64,000 nucleotides of DNA from Prevotella sp. ne3005 (GTDB lineage Bacteria > Bacteroidota > Bacteroidia > Bacteroidales > Bacteroidaceae): NCBI RefSeq assembly GCF_900110085.1, contig NZ_FOCK01000007.1, positions 64,820 through 128,819 on the forward strand, given 5' to 3'. The position numbers were made by a program, and so were the translations under genes. Positions within the stretch are counted from its first letter, which is position 1, and each line of letters starts with the position of its first letter. This document shows, piece by piece, positions 53,949 to 62,060 of this stretch. Below the pieces are notes generated by a model. That model was given only the letters and a program-made list of their open reading frames with translations, had not been told where the DNA came from and did no database searches.

Positions 53949-55882
53949 GAAAGATAGCCGTCAACGCCTGCCGTCTGGTGCTCGCCGTGACCCTGATACT
54001 CTCAGGATTCGTCAAGGCAGTAGACCCGCTGGGGACACAGTACAAGATACAGGACTACCTGACGGCGATGGGACTGGGAGGCTACGTGCCCGACATCGTG
54101 ACGCTTTTTGCATCAGTGGCCCTCTCTACCACAGAGTTTCTCCTCGGCATCTGTCTGCTGTTCGCCATCCGCAGAAGGCTGGTTTCGAAGATCACCCTGG
54201 TGATGATGGCAGTGATGACACTGCTGACGCTCTGGCTGGCGATAGCCGACCCCATCCACGACTGTGGTTGCTTTGGCGACGCCCTGGTGCTCACCAACTG
54301 GCAGACACTGTGGAAGAATGTGGCCCTGACGGCCATGGCTGTCGTCGTGTGGCGATGGCCCTTGGTCATGCCGAGGCTTATCAGCGAGTCCAACCAGTGG
54401 ATCGTCTTCAACTATTCAGGCGCATTCATCATCATGGTGGTGGCCTTGCGAAGCCTCTATACCCTGCCCCCCTTCGACTTCCGTCCCTACCATATAGGGG
54501 CAGACCTGAGAGGTGGCTGGCAGAAGATGATGGACGGTGAGGACTCCCCTTACAGCGACTTCTTCATCGAGACGACCGACGAAGGCGAGGACATCACAGA
54601 ACAGGTGCTGGGCGACGAGGGCTACACCTTCTTATTAATAGCCCCCCATCTGGAACAGGCCGACGACTCGCAGCTCGACGAACTGAACCGTATCTACGAC
54701 TACAGCGTGGAGCAAGGCTATCCCTTCTACTGTCTCACTGCCAGTTCGGCCAAAGCCATCACCCGCTGGCAGGACATGACGGGAGCCGAATACCCCTTCT
54801 GTCAGACGGACGACATCACGCTGAAGACCGTCATCCGCTCGAATCCGGGCCTCGTCTTGCTGAAAGACGGTAAGGTGATTCAGAAATGGAGCCACAACAC
54901 TCTGCCCGACGAGACGGAACTCTCAGGAAGGCTCGAAGACACCGAGCTGGGCCAGATAGCTGCCGATAGCACAGCAATGAAGATCATCTGGCTGCTGACG
55001 TGGTTTGTATTACCCCTCGTGCTCCTCACGATAGCCGACCGCCTCTGGGCATGGAGCAAATGGGTCAGAAAGAAAAAGAACAGAATAGATAACAACCCTT
55101 TAAATAAAGAAAAAAGAATTATGAGAAAGAAAATTGTTGCAGGAAACTGGAAGATGAACATGAATCTCCAGGATGGTATCGCTCTGGCAAAGGAGCTGAA
55201 TGAGACACTGAAGACCGACAAGCCCAACTGTGGTGTAGTGATCTGCACCCCGTTTATCCACCTCGCTTCTATCGCACAGTTCCTCGACCAGGACATCATC
55301 GGCCTGGGTGCTGAGAACTGCGCCGACAAGGAGAAGGGCGCTTTCACTGGTGAGGTAAGTGCCGAGATGGTGAAGAGCACTGGTGCCCAGTACGTGATTC
55401 TGGGTCACTCAGAGCGTCGTGAGTACTACAAGGAGACTCCCGAGATCCTGAAGGAGAAGGTGCTGCTCGCTCAGAAGAACGACCTGAAGGTGATCTTCTG
55501 TATTGGTGAATCACTCGAGGAGCGCGAGGCTGGCAAGCAGAACGAGGTGGTAAAGGCCGAGCTCGAGGGCAGCGTATTCAACCTCTCTGAGGAGGACTTC
55601 CGCAAGATCGTCATCGCCTACGAGCCCATCTGGGCCATCGGTACCGGCAAGACCGCTACTGCTGAGCAAGCCGAGGAGATCCACGCCTACATCCGCAGCA
55701 TCATCGCAGAGAAGTATGGCCAGGCTGTAGCCGACGACACCACGATCCTCTATGGTGGTTCTTGCAAGGCTTCAAACGCTCCTGAGCTGTTTGCCAAGCC
55801 CGACATCGACGGTGGTCTGATTGGTGGCGCTTCACTGAAGTGCGCTGACTTCAAGGGTATCATCGACGCTTGGAAGAAGTAA
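53945..55882 (+). CDS. DoxX/MauE-like membrane protein read in frame into triose-phosphate isomerase
   Basis: A single open frame of 645 codons without a stop. It begins with GTG, overlapping the DUF1599 stop. Residues 1-155 form four membrane segments with [13 protein letters not shown] (the CxC motif of MauE/DoxX-like proteins); about 185-345 is a thioredoxin-like domain lacking C-x-x-C; about 347-370 is a last membrane segment. A lysine-rich linker ([20 protein letters not shown]) then leads directly into a full TpiA at residue 393. In related species these are usually two genes. The linker DNA is A-rich like an intergenic leader, so loss of a stop codon is likely. Whether the product is a membrane-tethered TpiA or both proteins are made needs experiment. 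Confidence 0.75.
   Translation: MRKIAVNACRLVLAVTLILSGFVKAVDPLGTQYKIQDYLTAMGLGGYVPDIVTLFASVALSTTEFLLGICLLFAIRRRLVSKITLVMMAVMTLLTLWLAIADPIHDCGCFGDALVLTNWQTLWKNVALTAMAVVVWRWPLVMPRLISESNQWIVFNYSGAFIIMVVALRSLYTLPPFDFRPYHIGADLRGGWQKMMDGEDSPYSDFFIETTDEGEDITEQVLGDEGYTFLLIAPHLEQADDSQLDELNRIYDYSVEQGYPFYCLTASSAKAITRWQDMTGAEYPFCQTDDITLKTVIRSNPGLVLLKDGKVIQKWSHNTLPDETELSGRLEDTELGQIAADSTAMKIIWLLTWFVLPLVLLTIADRLWAWSKWVRKKKNRIDNNPLNKEKRIMRKKIVAGNWKMNMNLQDGIALAKELNETLKTDKPNCGVVICTPFIHLASIAQFLDQDIIGLGAENCADKEKGAFTGEVSAEMVKSTGAQYVILGHSERREYYKETPEILKEKVLLAQKNDLKVIFCIGESLEEREAGKQNEVVKAELEGSVFNLSEEDFRKIVIAYEPIWAIGTGKTATAEQAEEIHAYIRSIIAEKYGQAVADDTTILYGGSCKASNAPELFAKPDIDGGLIGGASLKCADFKGIIDAWKK
55121..55882 (+). CDS. 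tpiA: Triose-phosphate isomerase, probable internal start
   Basis: From the ATG at 55121 the frame encodes a 253-residue triose-phosphate isomerase of normal length for glycolysis. The catalytic residues are present: Lys in GNWKMN, His in ILGHSERR and Glu in [15 protein letters not shown], and the phosphate loop [11 protein letters not shown]. The sequence before the ATG (AAATAAAGAAAAAAGAATT) resembles the A-rich leaders of Bacteroidetes genes, which supports separate translation even though it is in frame with the upstream DoxX-like gene. Confidence 0.9.
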   Translation: MRKKIVAGNWKMNMNLQDGIALAKELNETLKTDKPNCGVVICTPFIHLASIAQFLDQDIIGLGAENCADKEKGAFTGEVSAEMVKSTGAQYVILGHSERREYYKETPEILKEKVLLAQKNDLKVIFCIGESLEEREAGKQNEVVKAELEGSVFNLSEEDFRKIVIAYEPIWAIGTGKTATAEQAEEIHAYIRSIIAEKYGQAVADDTTILYGGSCKASNAPELFAKPDIDGGLIGGASLKCADFKGIIDAWKK

Positions 55883-55887
55883 TCAAA

Positions 55888-56520
55888 GTGAGACGATTCG
55901 TTATCATACTGACATTGTGTGTCGGCTGCATCCTTGCAGCCGATGCACAATCTTCCTTCACACAGAGGCTCCAGAAGAGCAACAGCGGTGAGGGGAAAGT
56001 GACCGTTACGCAAGACAAGGCCATCGACGACCTTGTGAACGGCCCTGCCGAACAAAAAGCGGCTCCACAGAAACAACCGGAGAAGAAAGAAAAGCCCGTC
56101 GCTGCCACCATCCAGAAGGAGCAAGAGAAGCAATCTGATGACAAGACAGCAGAGGTAAAGACGGCCGAGCCCCAGCAACAGGTTATCGTCCCCGACACCG
56201 CCGACACCCGCAAGAAGGTGATTAAGGGCTACAAGGTGAACGGCTATCGCGTCCAGGTGTTTGCCGGAGGCAACTCCCGCAACGACCGCATCAAGGCCGA
56301 AAGGACAGGCAGCGAGATCAAGGCCCAGTTCCCTGGCGTACCTGTCTACGTGCATTTCTACACGCCGAGATGGATTTGCCGCATGGGTAACTATCGTACC
56401 TATGAGGAAGCCCACGAGGTGCTGACACGCGTCAAGAACCTCGGCTACGAATCGGCTATTATCGTCAAGGGAAAGATCACGGTATCCTACCAGCCTACCC
56501 CCGACGAAACAACCCCATAA
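55888..56520 (+). CDS. SPOR domain protein, exported
   Basis: A 210-residue protein with a signal peptide ([20 protein letters not shown]), a Lys/Glu/Gln-rich low-complexity linker (about 40-100) and a C-terminal SPOR domain ([19 protein letters not shown]...[30 protein letters not shown]), which binds denuded peptidoglycan at the septum. The GTG at 55888, 5 bp after the tpiA stop, is chosen because it starts the signal peptide directly; a TTG at 55870 overlaps tpiA. Confidence 0.88.
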   Translation: MRRFVIILTLCVGCILAADAQSSFTQRLQKSNSGEGKVTVTQDKAIDDLVNGPAEQKAAPQKQPEKKEKPVAATIQKEQEKQSDDKTAEVKTAEPQQQVIVPDTADTRKKVIKGYKVNGYRVQVFAGGNSRNDRIKAERTGSEIKAQFPGVPVYVHFYTPRWICRMGNYRTYEEAHEVLTRVKNLGYESAIIVKGKITVSYQPTPDETTP

Positions 56521-56530
56521 ACTACGAACT

Positions 56531-57115
56531 ATGATTCAAGAAGAATACAGAGAAGGACTCGAGGAACTGGCCGCCCACTACAAGGACGTGCTCACCCTGC
56601 TGGGCGAAGACCCCAGTCGCGAGGGACTGGAGAAGACGCCCATGCGAGTGGCCAAGGCCATGCAGACGCTCACCAGAGGCTATCAGATGGATGCCCACAA
56701 GGTGCTCACCGATGCCCTTTTCCGTGAAGACTACTCGCAGATGGTCATCGTGAAGGATATCGACTTCTTCTCGCTCTGCGAGCACCACATGCTCCCCTTC
56801 TACGGCAAAGCACACGTAGCCTATATCCCCAACGGCTATATCACTGGTCTGTCGAAGATCGCCAGGGTGGTAGACATCTATGCCCACCGCCTGCAGGTAC
56901 AGGAGCGCATGACCCAGCAGATCAAAGACTGCATCCAGGAGACCCTGAAGCCCCTTGGCGTGATGGTTGTGGTCGAAGCCAAGCACATGTGTATGCAGAT
57001 GCGTGGCATCGAGAAGCAGAACAGCATCACCACCACCAGCGACTTCAGCGGCGCCTTTAACCAGGCTAAGACCCGACAGGAATTTATGAACTTAATACAT
57101 AACAATCAAATCTAA
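56531..57115 (+). CDS. folE: GTP cyclohydrolase I (FolE)
   Basis: A 194-residue enzyme, the first step of tetrahydrofolate (or queuosine) synthesis, making dihydroneopterin triphosphate from [48 protein letters not shown] (zinc Cys and His) and [18 protein letters not shown] are diagnostic. It starts 10 bp after the SPOR gene and is likely co-transcribed. folK, another folate gene, and queA, a queuosine gene, are in the window at about 35 kb. Confidence 0.95.
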   Translation: MIQEEYREGLEELAAHYKDVLTLLGEDPSREGLEKTPMRVAKAMQTLTRGYQMDAHKVLTDALFREDYSQMVIVKDIDFFSLCEHHMLPFYGKAHVAYIPNGYITGLSKIARVVDIYAHRLQVQERMTQQIKDCIQETLKPLGVMVVVEAKHMCMQMRGIEKQNSITTTSDFSGAFNQAKTRQEFMNLIHNNQI

Positions 57116-57126
57116 AACACATAACC

Positions 57127-57702
57127 ATGTATCAGTCAGACAGAGGAAATTACAAGACTAACGAGCCTATTGCAAAGGCTTTCATGAACAGCTGCCTCGG
57201 CAAGTTGATGATTTTTGTGGCATTCATCTTAGTGATGTTGCTTATCGCCTACCTCACCACTCCGACGGAAAAGGAGATGAAGGCCGAGATGGAGGACAAC
57301 ATCATGCAGTGTCTAGAGGAAAACGACAGCATCAAGGGCGATGCCATTGATGACTTCGTCCACAACATGGGCTTCATCTTCACCAATGCCGACAGCACCA
57401 ACGTGGAAGAGGATGTGAGAAAAGCCTACCACATGTACAACCGTCTGGAGGTCTATCGCCACGCATTCTATGCCACAGCCTACCTCCACAACAACCTGCA
57501 TCCGGGTGGTGTAAGAGTGGGTTTCGGATTCCTGGGACTGATTGTTCCGACCGTCCTCTATGAAGACATACTGCTCGATGTAGGTCCTGTCCACAAAGGC
57601 TACGAACAGAAGCTCTATCGCCAGACGATTATTCCTGACAACGACATGGGCAAGACGCCAAACATTCAGGAGTATCACTATAAGCGCAATCCTGACGATT
57701 GA
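57127..57702 (+). CDS. Single-span membrane protein of unknown function
   Basis: A 191-residue protein with one membrane segment (about 27-46, GKLMIFVAFILVMLLIAYL) and a soluble part of about 145 residues with acidic helices (MEDNIMQCLEENDSIKGDAIDDFVHNMGF) and a region VRVGFGFLGLIVPTVLYEDILLDVGPVHKGYEQKLY. I do not recognise a family with confidence; similar proteins may be annotated as DUF4359-type, but this is uncertain. It lies between folE and a B3/4 protein with a 1-bp stop/start overlap (TGATG) and reads as part of the same operon. Confidence 0.7.
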   Translation: MYQSDRGNYKTNEPIAKAFMNSCLGKLMIFVAFILVMLLIAYLTTPTEKEMKAEMEDNIMQCLEENDSIKGDAIDDFVHNMGFIFTNADSTNVEEDVRKAYHMYNRLEVYRHAFYATAYLHNNLHPGGVRVGFGFLGLIVPTVLYEDILLDVGPVHKGYEQKLYRQTIIPDNDMGKTPNIQEYHYKRNPDD

Positions 57703-58367
57703 TGCACATTATCGTATCGCAGGAGATAGAAAGCGTATGCCCAGGCTTCGTTGGGGCCGCTGTTGAAGCACAGGTCGCCAACTCACCCTATTGTGCTGAG
57801 CTCTGGGATGAAATTCATCAGCTTGAGGAACGGTTTCGGAAGGAACTGACCACCGAGAGCTTGAAGGAGTTGCCTGGCATTGCTGCCACCCGCCGCGTCT
57901 ATAAAGCCTGTGGCAAAGACCCCTCGCGCTACCGTCCTGCCAGCGAACAGCTGATACGGCGCATGCTTCAAGGCAAGGAGCTCTACCAGATAGACACGCT
58001 TGTCGACCTTGTGAACCTGGCTTCCATCGCCTATGGCTACAGTATCGGGGGCTTCGATGCCGACAAGTTTGTGGGCGACACCCTGACCTTAGGTGTTGGT
58101 AAGGAGGGTGAGCCCTACGAAGGCATTGGGCGGGGTATGCTGAACATCGCAGGACTACCCGTCTATCGGGATGCCCAAGGAGGTGTCGGCACCCCTACTA
58201 GCGACAATGAGCGCACTAAGATGACCCTGCAGACCACCCACCTCGTGGTGCTCATCAACGGTTACGACGGCAACGAACAGCGCGTAGCCGACAATGCCCG
58301 TTTCATCCAACAATTACTGAAGAAATACTGTCAGAGCGACGGCGGCACCGTCGCTCTGTACAGGTAA
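57702..58367 (+). CDS. B3/B4 tRNA-binding domain protein
   Basis: A 221-residue protein of the B3/4 domain family, related to part of the phenylalanyl-tRNA synthetase beta subunit. LPGIAATRRVYKACGKDPSRYRPASEQLIRRMLQGKELYQIDTLVDLVNLASI is the family core, followed by SIGGFDADKF. Family members may act in tRNA quality control, but the role here is not proven. The ATG at 57702 overlaps the preceding stop by one base. Confidence 0.88.
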   Translation: MHIIVSQEIESVCPGFVGAAVEAQVANSPYCAELWDEIHQLEERFRKELTTESLKELPGIAATRRVYKACGKDPSRYRPASEQLIRRMLQGKELYQIDTLVDLVNLASIAYGYSIGGFDADKFVGDTLTLGVGKEGEPYEGIGRGMLNIAGLPVYRDAQGGVGTPTSDNERTKMTLQTTHLVVLINGYDGNEQRVADNARFIQQLLKKYCQSDGGTVALYR

Positions 58368-58436
58368 TAGCGAAAGAAACTCTGTCGAATCTGCCACCTT
58401 TCCCATCCCTTTCTTGTCATCTCGACCGCCCTTTTG

Positions 58437-58552
58437 CGACAAATTCCACGCCCCTTTTCCGCCTTTGTCGCAAAAGGGCGCATGTGTCGCATGCTTCTCG
58501 GATGAAATTGAAGAAAAAACTTGGAATGAGCCCTATTTTCATCGTATCTTTG
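58437..58552 (+). promoter_or_regulatory. GTCGCA-type promoter, copy 3 (before the TssD pair)
   Basis: CGACAAA at 58437, GTCGCAAA at 58467 (30 bp on), GTCGCA at 58486 (19 bp on) and TATCTTTG at 58545-58552 (59 bp on). The words and spacings equal those at 22621 and 23623 (30, 19, 58). The following leader also shares GATTCA and ATAAG with those units. The shared sequence between the words is lower than in the other two, so the layout is conserved despite divergence. Confidence 0.75.
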
Positions 58553-58611
58553 CATCGTGATTCAGAAAATAATAAGTTTAACAATAAAAAATTAAAGAAA
58601 GGAAACAAATT

Positions 58612-59010
58612 ATGGCAGAGAATGTAACTCCAGTAGTTCTTGAGGTTAAGGATTTCGAACCTCGTGAGGTGATGATGGTAGACTACAAATTTGATCAGGC
58701 TACCGATCGTGAAGGACAGATCGCAGGTATCCCCCGCGGTGGTAAGGTAACAGTCCGTGTGAAGGCTATGAACGACGGCAACAACCAGCTGATTGCCTGG
58801 ATGCTCGACCCGACAATGCCGAAGGATTTCTCAGTAAAATTCGTGAACACCGTAGACGGCGCCGCCATGAAGGAGATCAAGGGCACCAACTGCTACTGCA
58901 TCAACTACGTCGAGAAGTGGGAAGACGGTGAGCAGCACTACGAGGAAGTCGAGATCGTATGTCAGAAGCTCGAAAACGGCCCCGTTGGTTATGATAATCC
59001 TTGGCGATAA
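58612..59010 (+). CDS. TssD/Hcp-like type VI secretion tube protein, paralogue 1
   Basis: A 132-residue protein of the Bacteroidetes TssD (Hcp) type: REVMMVDYKFDQATDREGQIAGIPRGGKVTVRVKAMNDGNNQLIAWMLDP, then KFVNTVDGAAMKEIK and VEIVCQKLENGPVGYDNPW, with the short Hcp-like beta-barrel pattern and the W/Y end. No signal peptide, as expected for a tube protein. It is a paralogue of the next gene. No other secretion gene is in the window, so the system these belong to is not visible here. The family is judged from the sequence pattern only. Confidence 0.72.
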   Translation: MAENVTPVVLEVKDFEPREVMMVDYKFDQATDREGQIAGIPRGGKVTVRVKAMNDGNNQLIAWMLDPTMPKDFSVKFVNTVDGAAMKEIKGTNCYCINYVEKWEDGEQHYEEVEIVCQKLENGPVGYDNPWR

Positions 59011-59070
59011 GAAACGAGTAAATGAGCGCAGAGTTAAGTAAAAAATTAAATTTAAGAAAGGAAACAAATT

Positions 59071-59463
59071 ATGGCAAAGACACCAGTATCAATGACCATT
59101 GACGGTTATAAAGAGAGAGAAGTATTGATGGTAACTTACGAGTTCAACCAGTCCACAGACGTAGAAGGCCAGATGGCCGGTATCCCCCGCGGCGGTAAGA
59201 TCAGGGTTCGCGTGAAGGCCCTCAACGACGGCACCCCCGACCTGCTCGCTTGGATGACAGAGCGCAGCCTCCCGAAGAACGGTGAGATCAAGTTCCTGGA
59301 GACCAAGACCAACAAGGAGATGAAGTCAATCAAGTTCACCAACGGCTACTGCATCAACTTCGAGGAGAAGTGGGAGGACAAGCTGGGCCACTTCGAGGAG
59401 ATTGAGGTCACCTGTAAGGCCATCGAGTTCGGCAACGTGAAGTACGAGAACGACTGGGCATAA
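59071..59463 (+). CDS. TssD/Hcp-like type VI secretion tube protein, paralogue 2
   Basis: A 130-residue protein, about 45 percent the same as the previous one: REVLMVTYEFNQSTDVEGQMAGIPRGGKIRVRVKALNDG, FLETKTNKEMKSIKFTNGYCINFEEKWEDKLGHFEEIEVTCKAIEF. The leader AAGAAAGGAAACAAATT before each ATG is identical, which suggests recent tandem duplication with its translation signal. A terminator follows at 59512. Two Hcp-like genes in a row are known in Bacteroidetes secretion loci, where they can form mixed tubes. Confidence 0.72.
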   Translation: MAKTPVSMTIDGYKEREVLMVTYEFNQSTDVEGQMAGIPRGGKIRVRVKALNDGTPDLLAWMTERSLPKNGEIKFLETKTNKEMKSIKFTNGYCINFEEKWEDKLGHFEEIEVTCKAIEFGNVKYENDWA

Positions 59464-59511
59464 AATAGAACCTTGTTTTTCAAACAATCTATATAAGCCT
59501 TTTTTGATCAG

Positions 59512-59547
59512 GTGAGGAGACCGCGAGGTCTCCTTACTTTCTTTTTT
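59512..59547 (+). terminator. Terminator of the TssD pair
   Basis: Stem GTGAGGAGACC (59512-59522) pairs with GGTCTCCTTAC (59527-59537), one G-T pair, loop GCGA (a GNRA loop), followed by TTTCTTTTTT. Confidence 0.88.
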
Positions 59548-59560
59548 CCCGATTTTGTTC

Positions 59561-60077
59561 GACATTCGACATAAGTTGTCCGTTAACTATGTGTATATCA
59601 GTCGGTTGTGCTTTCCTGATATGGACTTCATTCGACATTTATTCGACATTCATTCGACATAGATTCGACATAAATCCGACATAAATCCGTCATATTCTGA
59701 CTCTTTAAGTAGTCTAAACTCCCCTTTTACCCGTCATACTCTGATACTATCCTCCTAGCAGACTCTTCAATTCTCTAGAGAATTGGAGACTTTAGTCCGT
59801 CCAAACTCTCAGAAAGTACGTCACAAACCTTTCAATTCTCTAGAGAATTGAAAGGTCTACTCCCTGTATGCTTCAACTCATCAACCTATATATGCTCACT
59901 TTGGCCTATCTAAACACCCAATCTGCACCTATATTTGGCACAAAAAGCCCGCTTTTATGTCAGATGTATGTCGGATTATGTCGAATGAATGTCGAATAAA
60001 TGTCAGATGAGCGATGTTGGAAATGTGTGTAAACATCACTATATCAGACAAATAGCAATCCAACTATGTCGAATGTC
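59561..60077. repeat. Gene-free inverted-repeat element with 11-bp ATTCGACAT repeats
   Basis: The outer ends match as inverted repeats over 17 of 18 bases (GACATTCGACATAAGTTG at 59561-59578 and CAACTATGTCGAATGTC at 60061-60077). Inside the left part, TTCGACAT or TCCGACAT words start at 59631, 59642, 59653, 59664, 59675 and 59686, an exact 11-bp period. On the right the reverse word ATGTCGAA (or a variant) starts at 59957, 59968, 59978, 59989 and 60000. The two arrays face each other. Between them are two palindromes, CAATTCTCTAGAGAATTG at 59768-59785 and 59833-59850; the second extends to 28 bp. No reading frame of note is present. Confidence 0.65.
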
Positions 60078-60088
60078 ATTAGTTTTTA

Positions 60089-60219
60089 GGATTACCGCGT
60101 GATGACAATTTACAAAAGATAGTCTTTCATCATGCAAAAGATTATCTTTTACCTTGCAAAAGACTATCTTTCATGATGCGAAAGATAGTCTTCTAAGAAC
60201 TTTTTGTATATGGTAATCC
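60089..60219. repeat. Four palindromes at 22-bp period inside GGATTACC/GGTAATCC ends
   Basis: AAAAGATAGTCTTT-type units start at 60114, 60136, 60158 and 60180, an exact 22-bp period. The array lies between GGATTACC at 60089-60096 and GGTAATCC at 60212-60219, an inverted repeat. Nearby GTGACG (60240-60245) and CGTCAC (60251-60256) form another small inverted repeat. Confidence 0.65.
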
Positions 60220-60295
60220 AAAATAAAGCGTTCATAACTGTGACGGTTTTCGTCACGATTTCCGTCACTCGCGCCAAAATTGATTGAAATTTGGG

Positions 60296-60336
60296 AAAAA
60301 GAAAAGGAGCTGAAACCCATTTGTTTTCAACTCCTT
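60296..60336 (-). terminator. Terminator of the tRNA-Pro gene
   Basis: On the minus strand a 12-bp stem AAGGAGTTGAAA/TTTCAGCTCCTT (60325-60336 with 60304-60315) with one mismatch, then TTTTC and TTTTT. It follows the tRNA 3' end by about 10 bp. Confidence 0.75.
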
Positions 60337-60344
60337 CGCTTCTG

Positions 60345-60417
60345 TCGGGATTACTGGACTCGAACCAGCGACCTCGCGCCCCCCAGACGTGTGCGCTACC
60401 AACTGCGCTAAATCCCG
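60345..60417 (-). tRNA. tRNA-Pro (anticodon GGG)
   Basis: The minus-strand sequence folds as a cloverleaf: acceptor CGGGATT/AATCCCG, D stem GCGC/GCGC, T stem GCTGG/CCAGT with loop TTCGAGT, and discriminator A. The anticodon loop is CTGGGGG, giving anticodon GGG for proline codon CCC (and CCU). The anticodon stem CACGT/GCGCG has an A-C mismatch at the 28:42 pair and a wobble at 31:39. No CCA is encoded, so the CCA enzyme adds it. Confidence 0.93.
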
Positions 60418-60462
60418 AACACTTTTGCTTGGCACCGACCTCTGTTTTGTCGAATGCGGGTG

Positions 60463-60470
60463 CAAAGGTA
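60463..60470 (-). promoter_or_regulatory. -7 box of tRNA-Pro
   Basis: TACCTTTG on the minus strand at 60470-60463, followed by CACCCG, about 45 bp before the tRNA. Confidence 0.7.
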
Positions 60471-60565
60471 CATACTTTTTCCGAATCAGCCAAATTTTCT
60501 GGCAACTTTTTGTTCTTTTTTCTAAATTTTACCCCATTAAGGCTTATGAATTCAAATAATATTCG

Positions 60566-60573
60566 TATCTTTG
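60566..60573 (+). promoter_or_regulatory. -7 box of aroA
   Basis: TATCTTTG at 60566-60573, followed by CATGC, 28 bp before the ATG at 60601. It overlaps an in-frame TTG/ATG-like start at 60571, which is therefore excluded. Confidence 0.7.
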
Positions 60574-60600
60574 CATGCTCAACAATACGATACAACAGAA

Positions 60601-61863
60601 ATGGAACAATATAGACTAACGGCTCCCAAGCAGCTGAACCAAACCATCTGCCTGCCTGCCTCAAAGAGTATCTCCAACCGCGCACTGATCATCTATGCCC
60701 TCAGTGGTGGCATGCACATGCCTAAGAATCTCAGCGACTGCGATGATACGGAGGTGATTATTCATGCCCTTCGCCACATGCCTAAGGAGATAAACATCAA
60801 GGCTGCAGGCACGGCCATGCGTTTTATGACAGCCTACCTCAGTGTGATGAGAGGCACCCATACCATCACCGGCACAGAGCGCATGAAACAACGGCCGATC
60901 GGTATTCTGGTGGATGCACTCAGAAGTCTCGGAGCCGACATCGATTATGTAGGAGCCGAAGGCTATCCCCCACTCCGCATTACAGGAAAGACGCTCAAGG
61001 GCGGCCTGCTGGCCATCCCAGGCAACGTGAGTTCACAGTATATCTCTGCCTTGCTGATGATAGGACCGATGCTCGAGGACGGACTGACACTCCAACTGAC
61101 GGGTGACATCATCTCACGACCCTACATCGATCTGACACTGTGGACGATGGGCGAGTTTGGTGCCGATGCAGAATGGACGTCGGCAGACACCATCACCGTC
61201 AAGCACAAGCCCTATCAGGGGCGTGACTACTTTATCGAGAACGACTGGAGCGGAGCCAGCTACTGGTACGAGATGGTGGCCCTCAGCAAGAGTCGTGATG
61301 CAGAGATCAGACTGACAGGACTGATGGACGGCTCAAAACAAGGCGACTCCGTGACACGATACATCTTTAGTCTGTTAGGCGTGAAGACCACCTTCCAGAC
61401 CAAGGAAGAGGGTGTTCCCCAGGCCGTCACCATCACCAAGAACGGCAGATGCGTGCCCCGTCTGGAGTACGACTTCGTAAACTCCCCCGATCTGGCACAG
61501 ACCTTCGTGGTGACCTGTGCCGCAAAGGGCATCCCCTTCCACTTCAAAGGACTCTCTACCCTGAAGATCAAGGAAACCGACCGTATAGAAGCCCTGAAAC
61601 GGGAGATGCGGAAGCTTGGCTTCGTATTGCACGACGTCGACGACTGCGAGCTCTTTTGGGACGGAGAGCGTTGTGAGCCCTCCATGGAAGAGGGTATCGA
61701 CACCTACGACGACCATCGTATGGCATTGGCTTTTGCCCCTTATGCCCTGGTATGCGGAGGACTCAAGATCAACAATCCCCATGTGGTCACCAAATCCTAT
61801 CCTCATTTCTGGGACGACCTGAAGCTAGCTGGATTTGATGTAGAAACAATCAACGAAGAATGA
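60601..61863 (+). CDS. aroA: 3-phosphoshikimate 1-carboxyvinyltransferase (EPSP synthase)
   Basis: A 420-residue enzyme of the shikimate pathway that joins PEP to shikimate 3-phosphate. LPASKSISNRALIIYALS is the conserved N-terminal motif, AAGTAMRFMTAYLS and GTERMKQRPIG follow, and LKIKETDRIEALKREMRKLG and YDDHRMALAFAPYAL (catalytic Asp and His region) are near the end. The Gly-Asn/Thr-A-Gly loop is present as AAGTAMR. ATGA overlap with the next gene. In Bacteroidetes aroA is often located near envelope genes; here porW follows. Confidence 0.95.
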   Translation: MEQYRLTAPKQLNQTICLPASKSISNRALIIYALSGGMHMPKNLSDCDDTEVIIHALRHMPKEINIKAAGTAMRFMTAYLSVMRGTHTITGTERMKQRPIGILVDALRSLGADIDYVGAEGYPPLRITGKTLKGGLLAIPGNVSSQYISALLMIGPMLEDGLTLQLTGDIISRPYIDLTLWTMGEFGADAEWTSADTITVKHKPYQGRDYFIENDWSGASYWYEMVALSKSRDAEIRLTGLMDGSKQGDSVTRYIFSLLGVKTTFQTKEEGVPQAVTITKNGRCVPRLEYDFVNSPDLAQTFVVTCAAKGIPFHFKGLSTLKIKETDRIEALKREMRKLGFVLHDVDDCELFWDGERCEPSMEEGIDTYDDHRMALAFAPYALVCGGLKINNPHVVTKSYPHFWDDLKLAGFDVETINEE

Positions 61864-62060
61864 GTTTTGCCATTGTCTGCATAGGAATGATTGTGGTACT
61901 GGGCATCGTGGCCGCAGTAGCCAATAGGTTTGATAAGGGTGACGACACCGTCAGACAAGGGCACGACTGTTCCACCTGTACAGAGGCAGAAGAGGGCAAC
62001 TGCAAGATTCATTGTCTGATAGAAGAAAAGAAAAAGAAAGAACTGAAGGTTGAAACATAG
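61860..62060 (+). CDS. Small Cys-rich membrane-anchored protein
   Basis: A 66-residue protein: one membrane segment (about 3-21, FAIVCIGMIVVLGIVAAVA) and a cytoplasmic tail with HDCSTCTEAEEGNCKIHCLIEEKKKKE, i.e. four Cys in CxxC and C-x3-C pairs that could bind iron or zinc. It recalls the FeoB-associated Cys-rich membrane proteins, but this is a weak resemblance. Its start overlaps the aroA stop (ATGA) and its stop overlaps the TTG start of porW/sprE, so the three genes are translationally coupled. Confidence 0.7.
   Translation: MSFAIVCIGMIVVLGIVAAVANRFDKGDDTVRQGHDCSTCTEAEEGNCKIHCLIEEKKKKELKVET

Noticed and set aside
59561..60077. Plasmid or chromosomal replication origin with iterons
   Set aside because: The 11-bp repeats suggest it, but no rep or dnaA gene and no AT-rich unwinding element next to them were recognised.
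60114..60193. CRISPR array
   Set aside because: Units are only 14 bp, palindromic, with 8-bp gaps, so there are no repeat-spacer units and no cas genes in the window.
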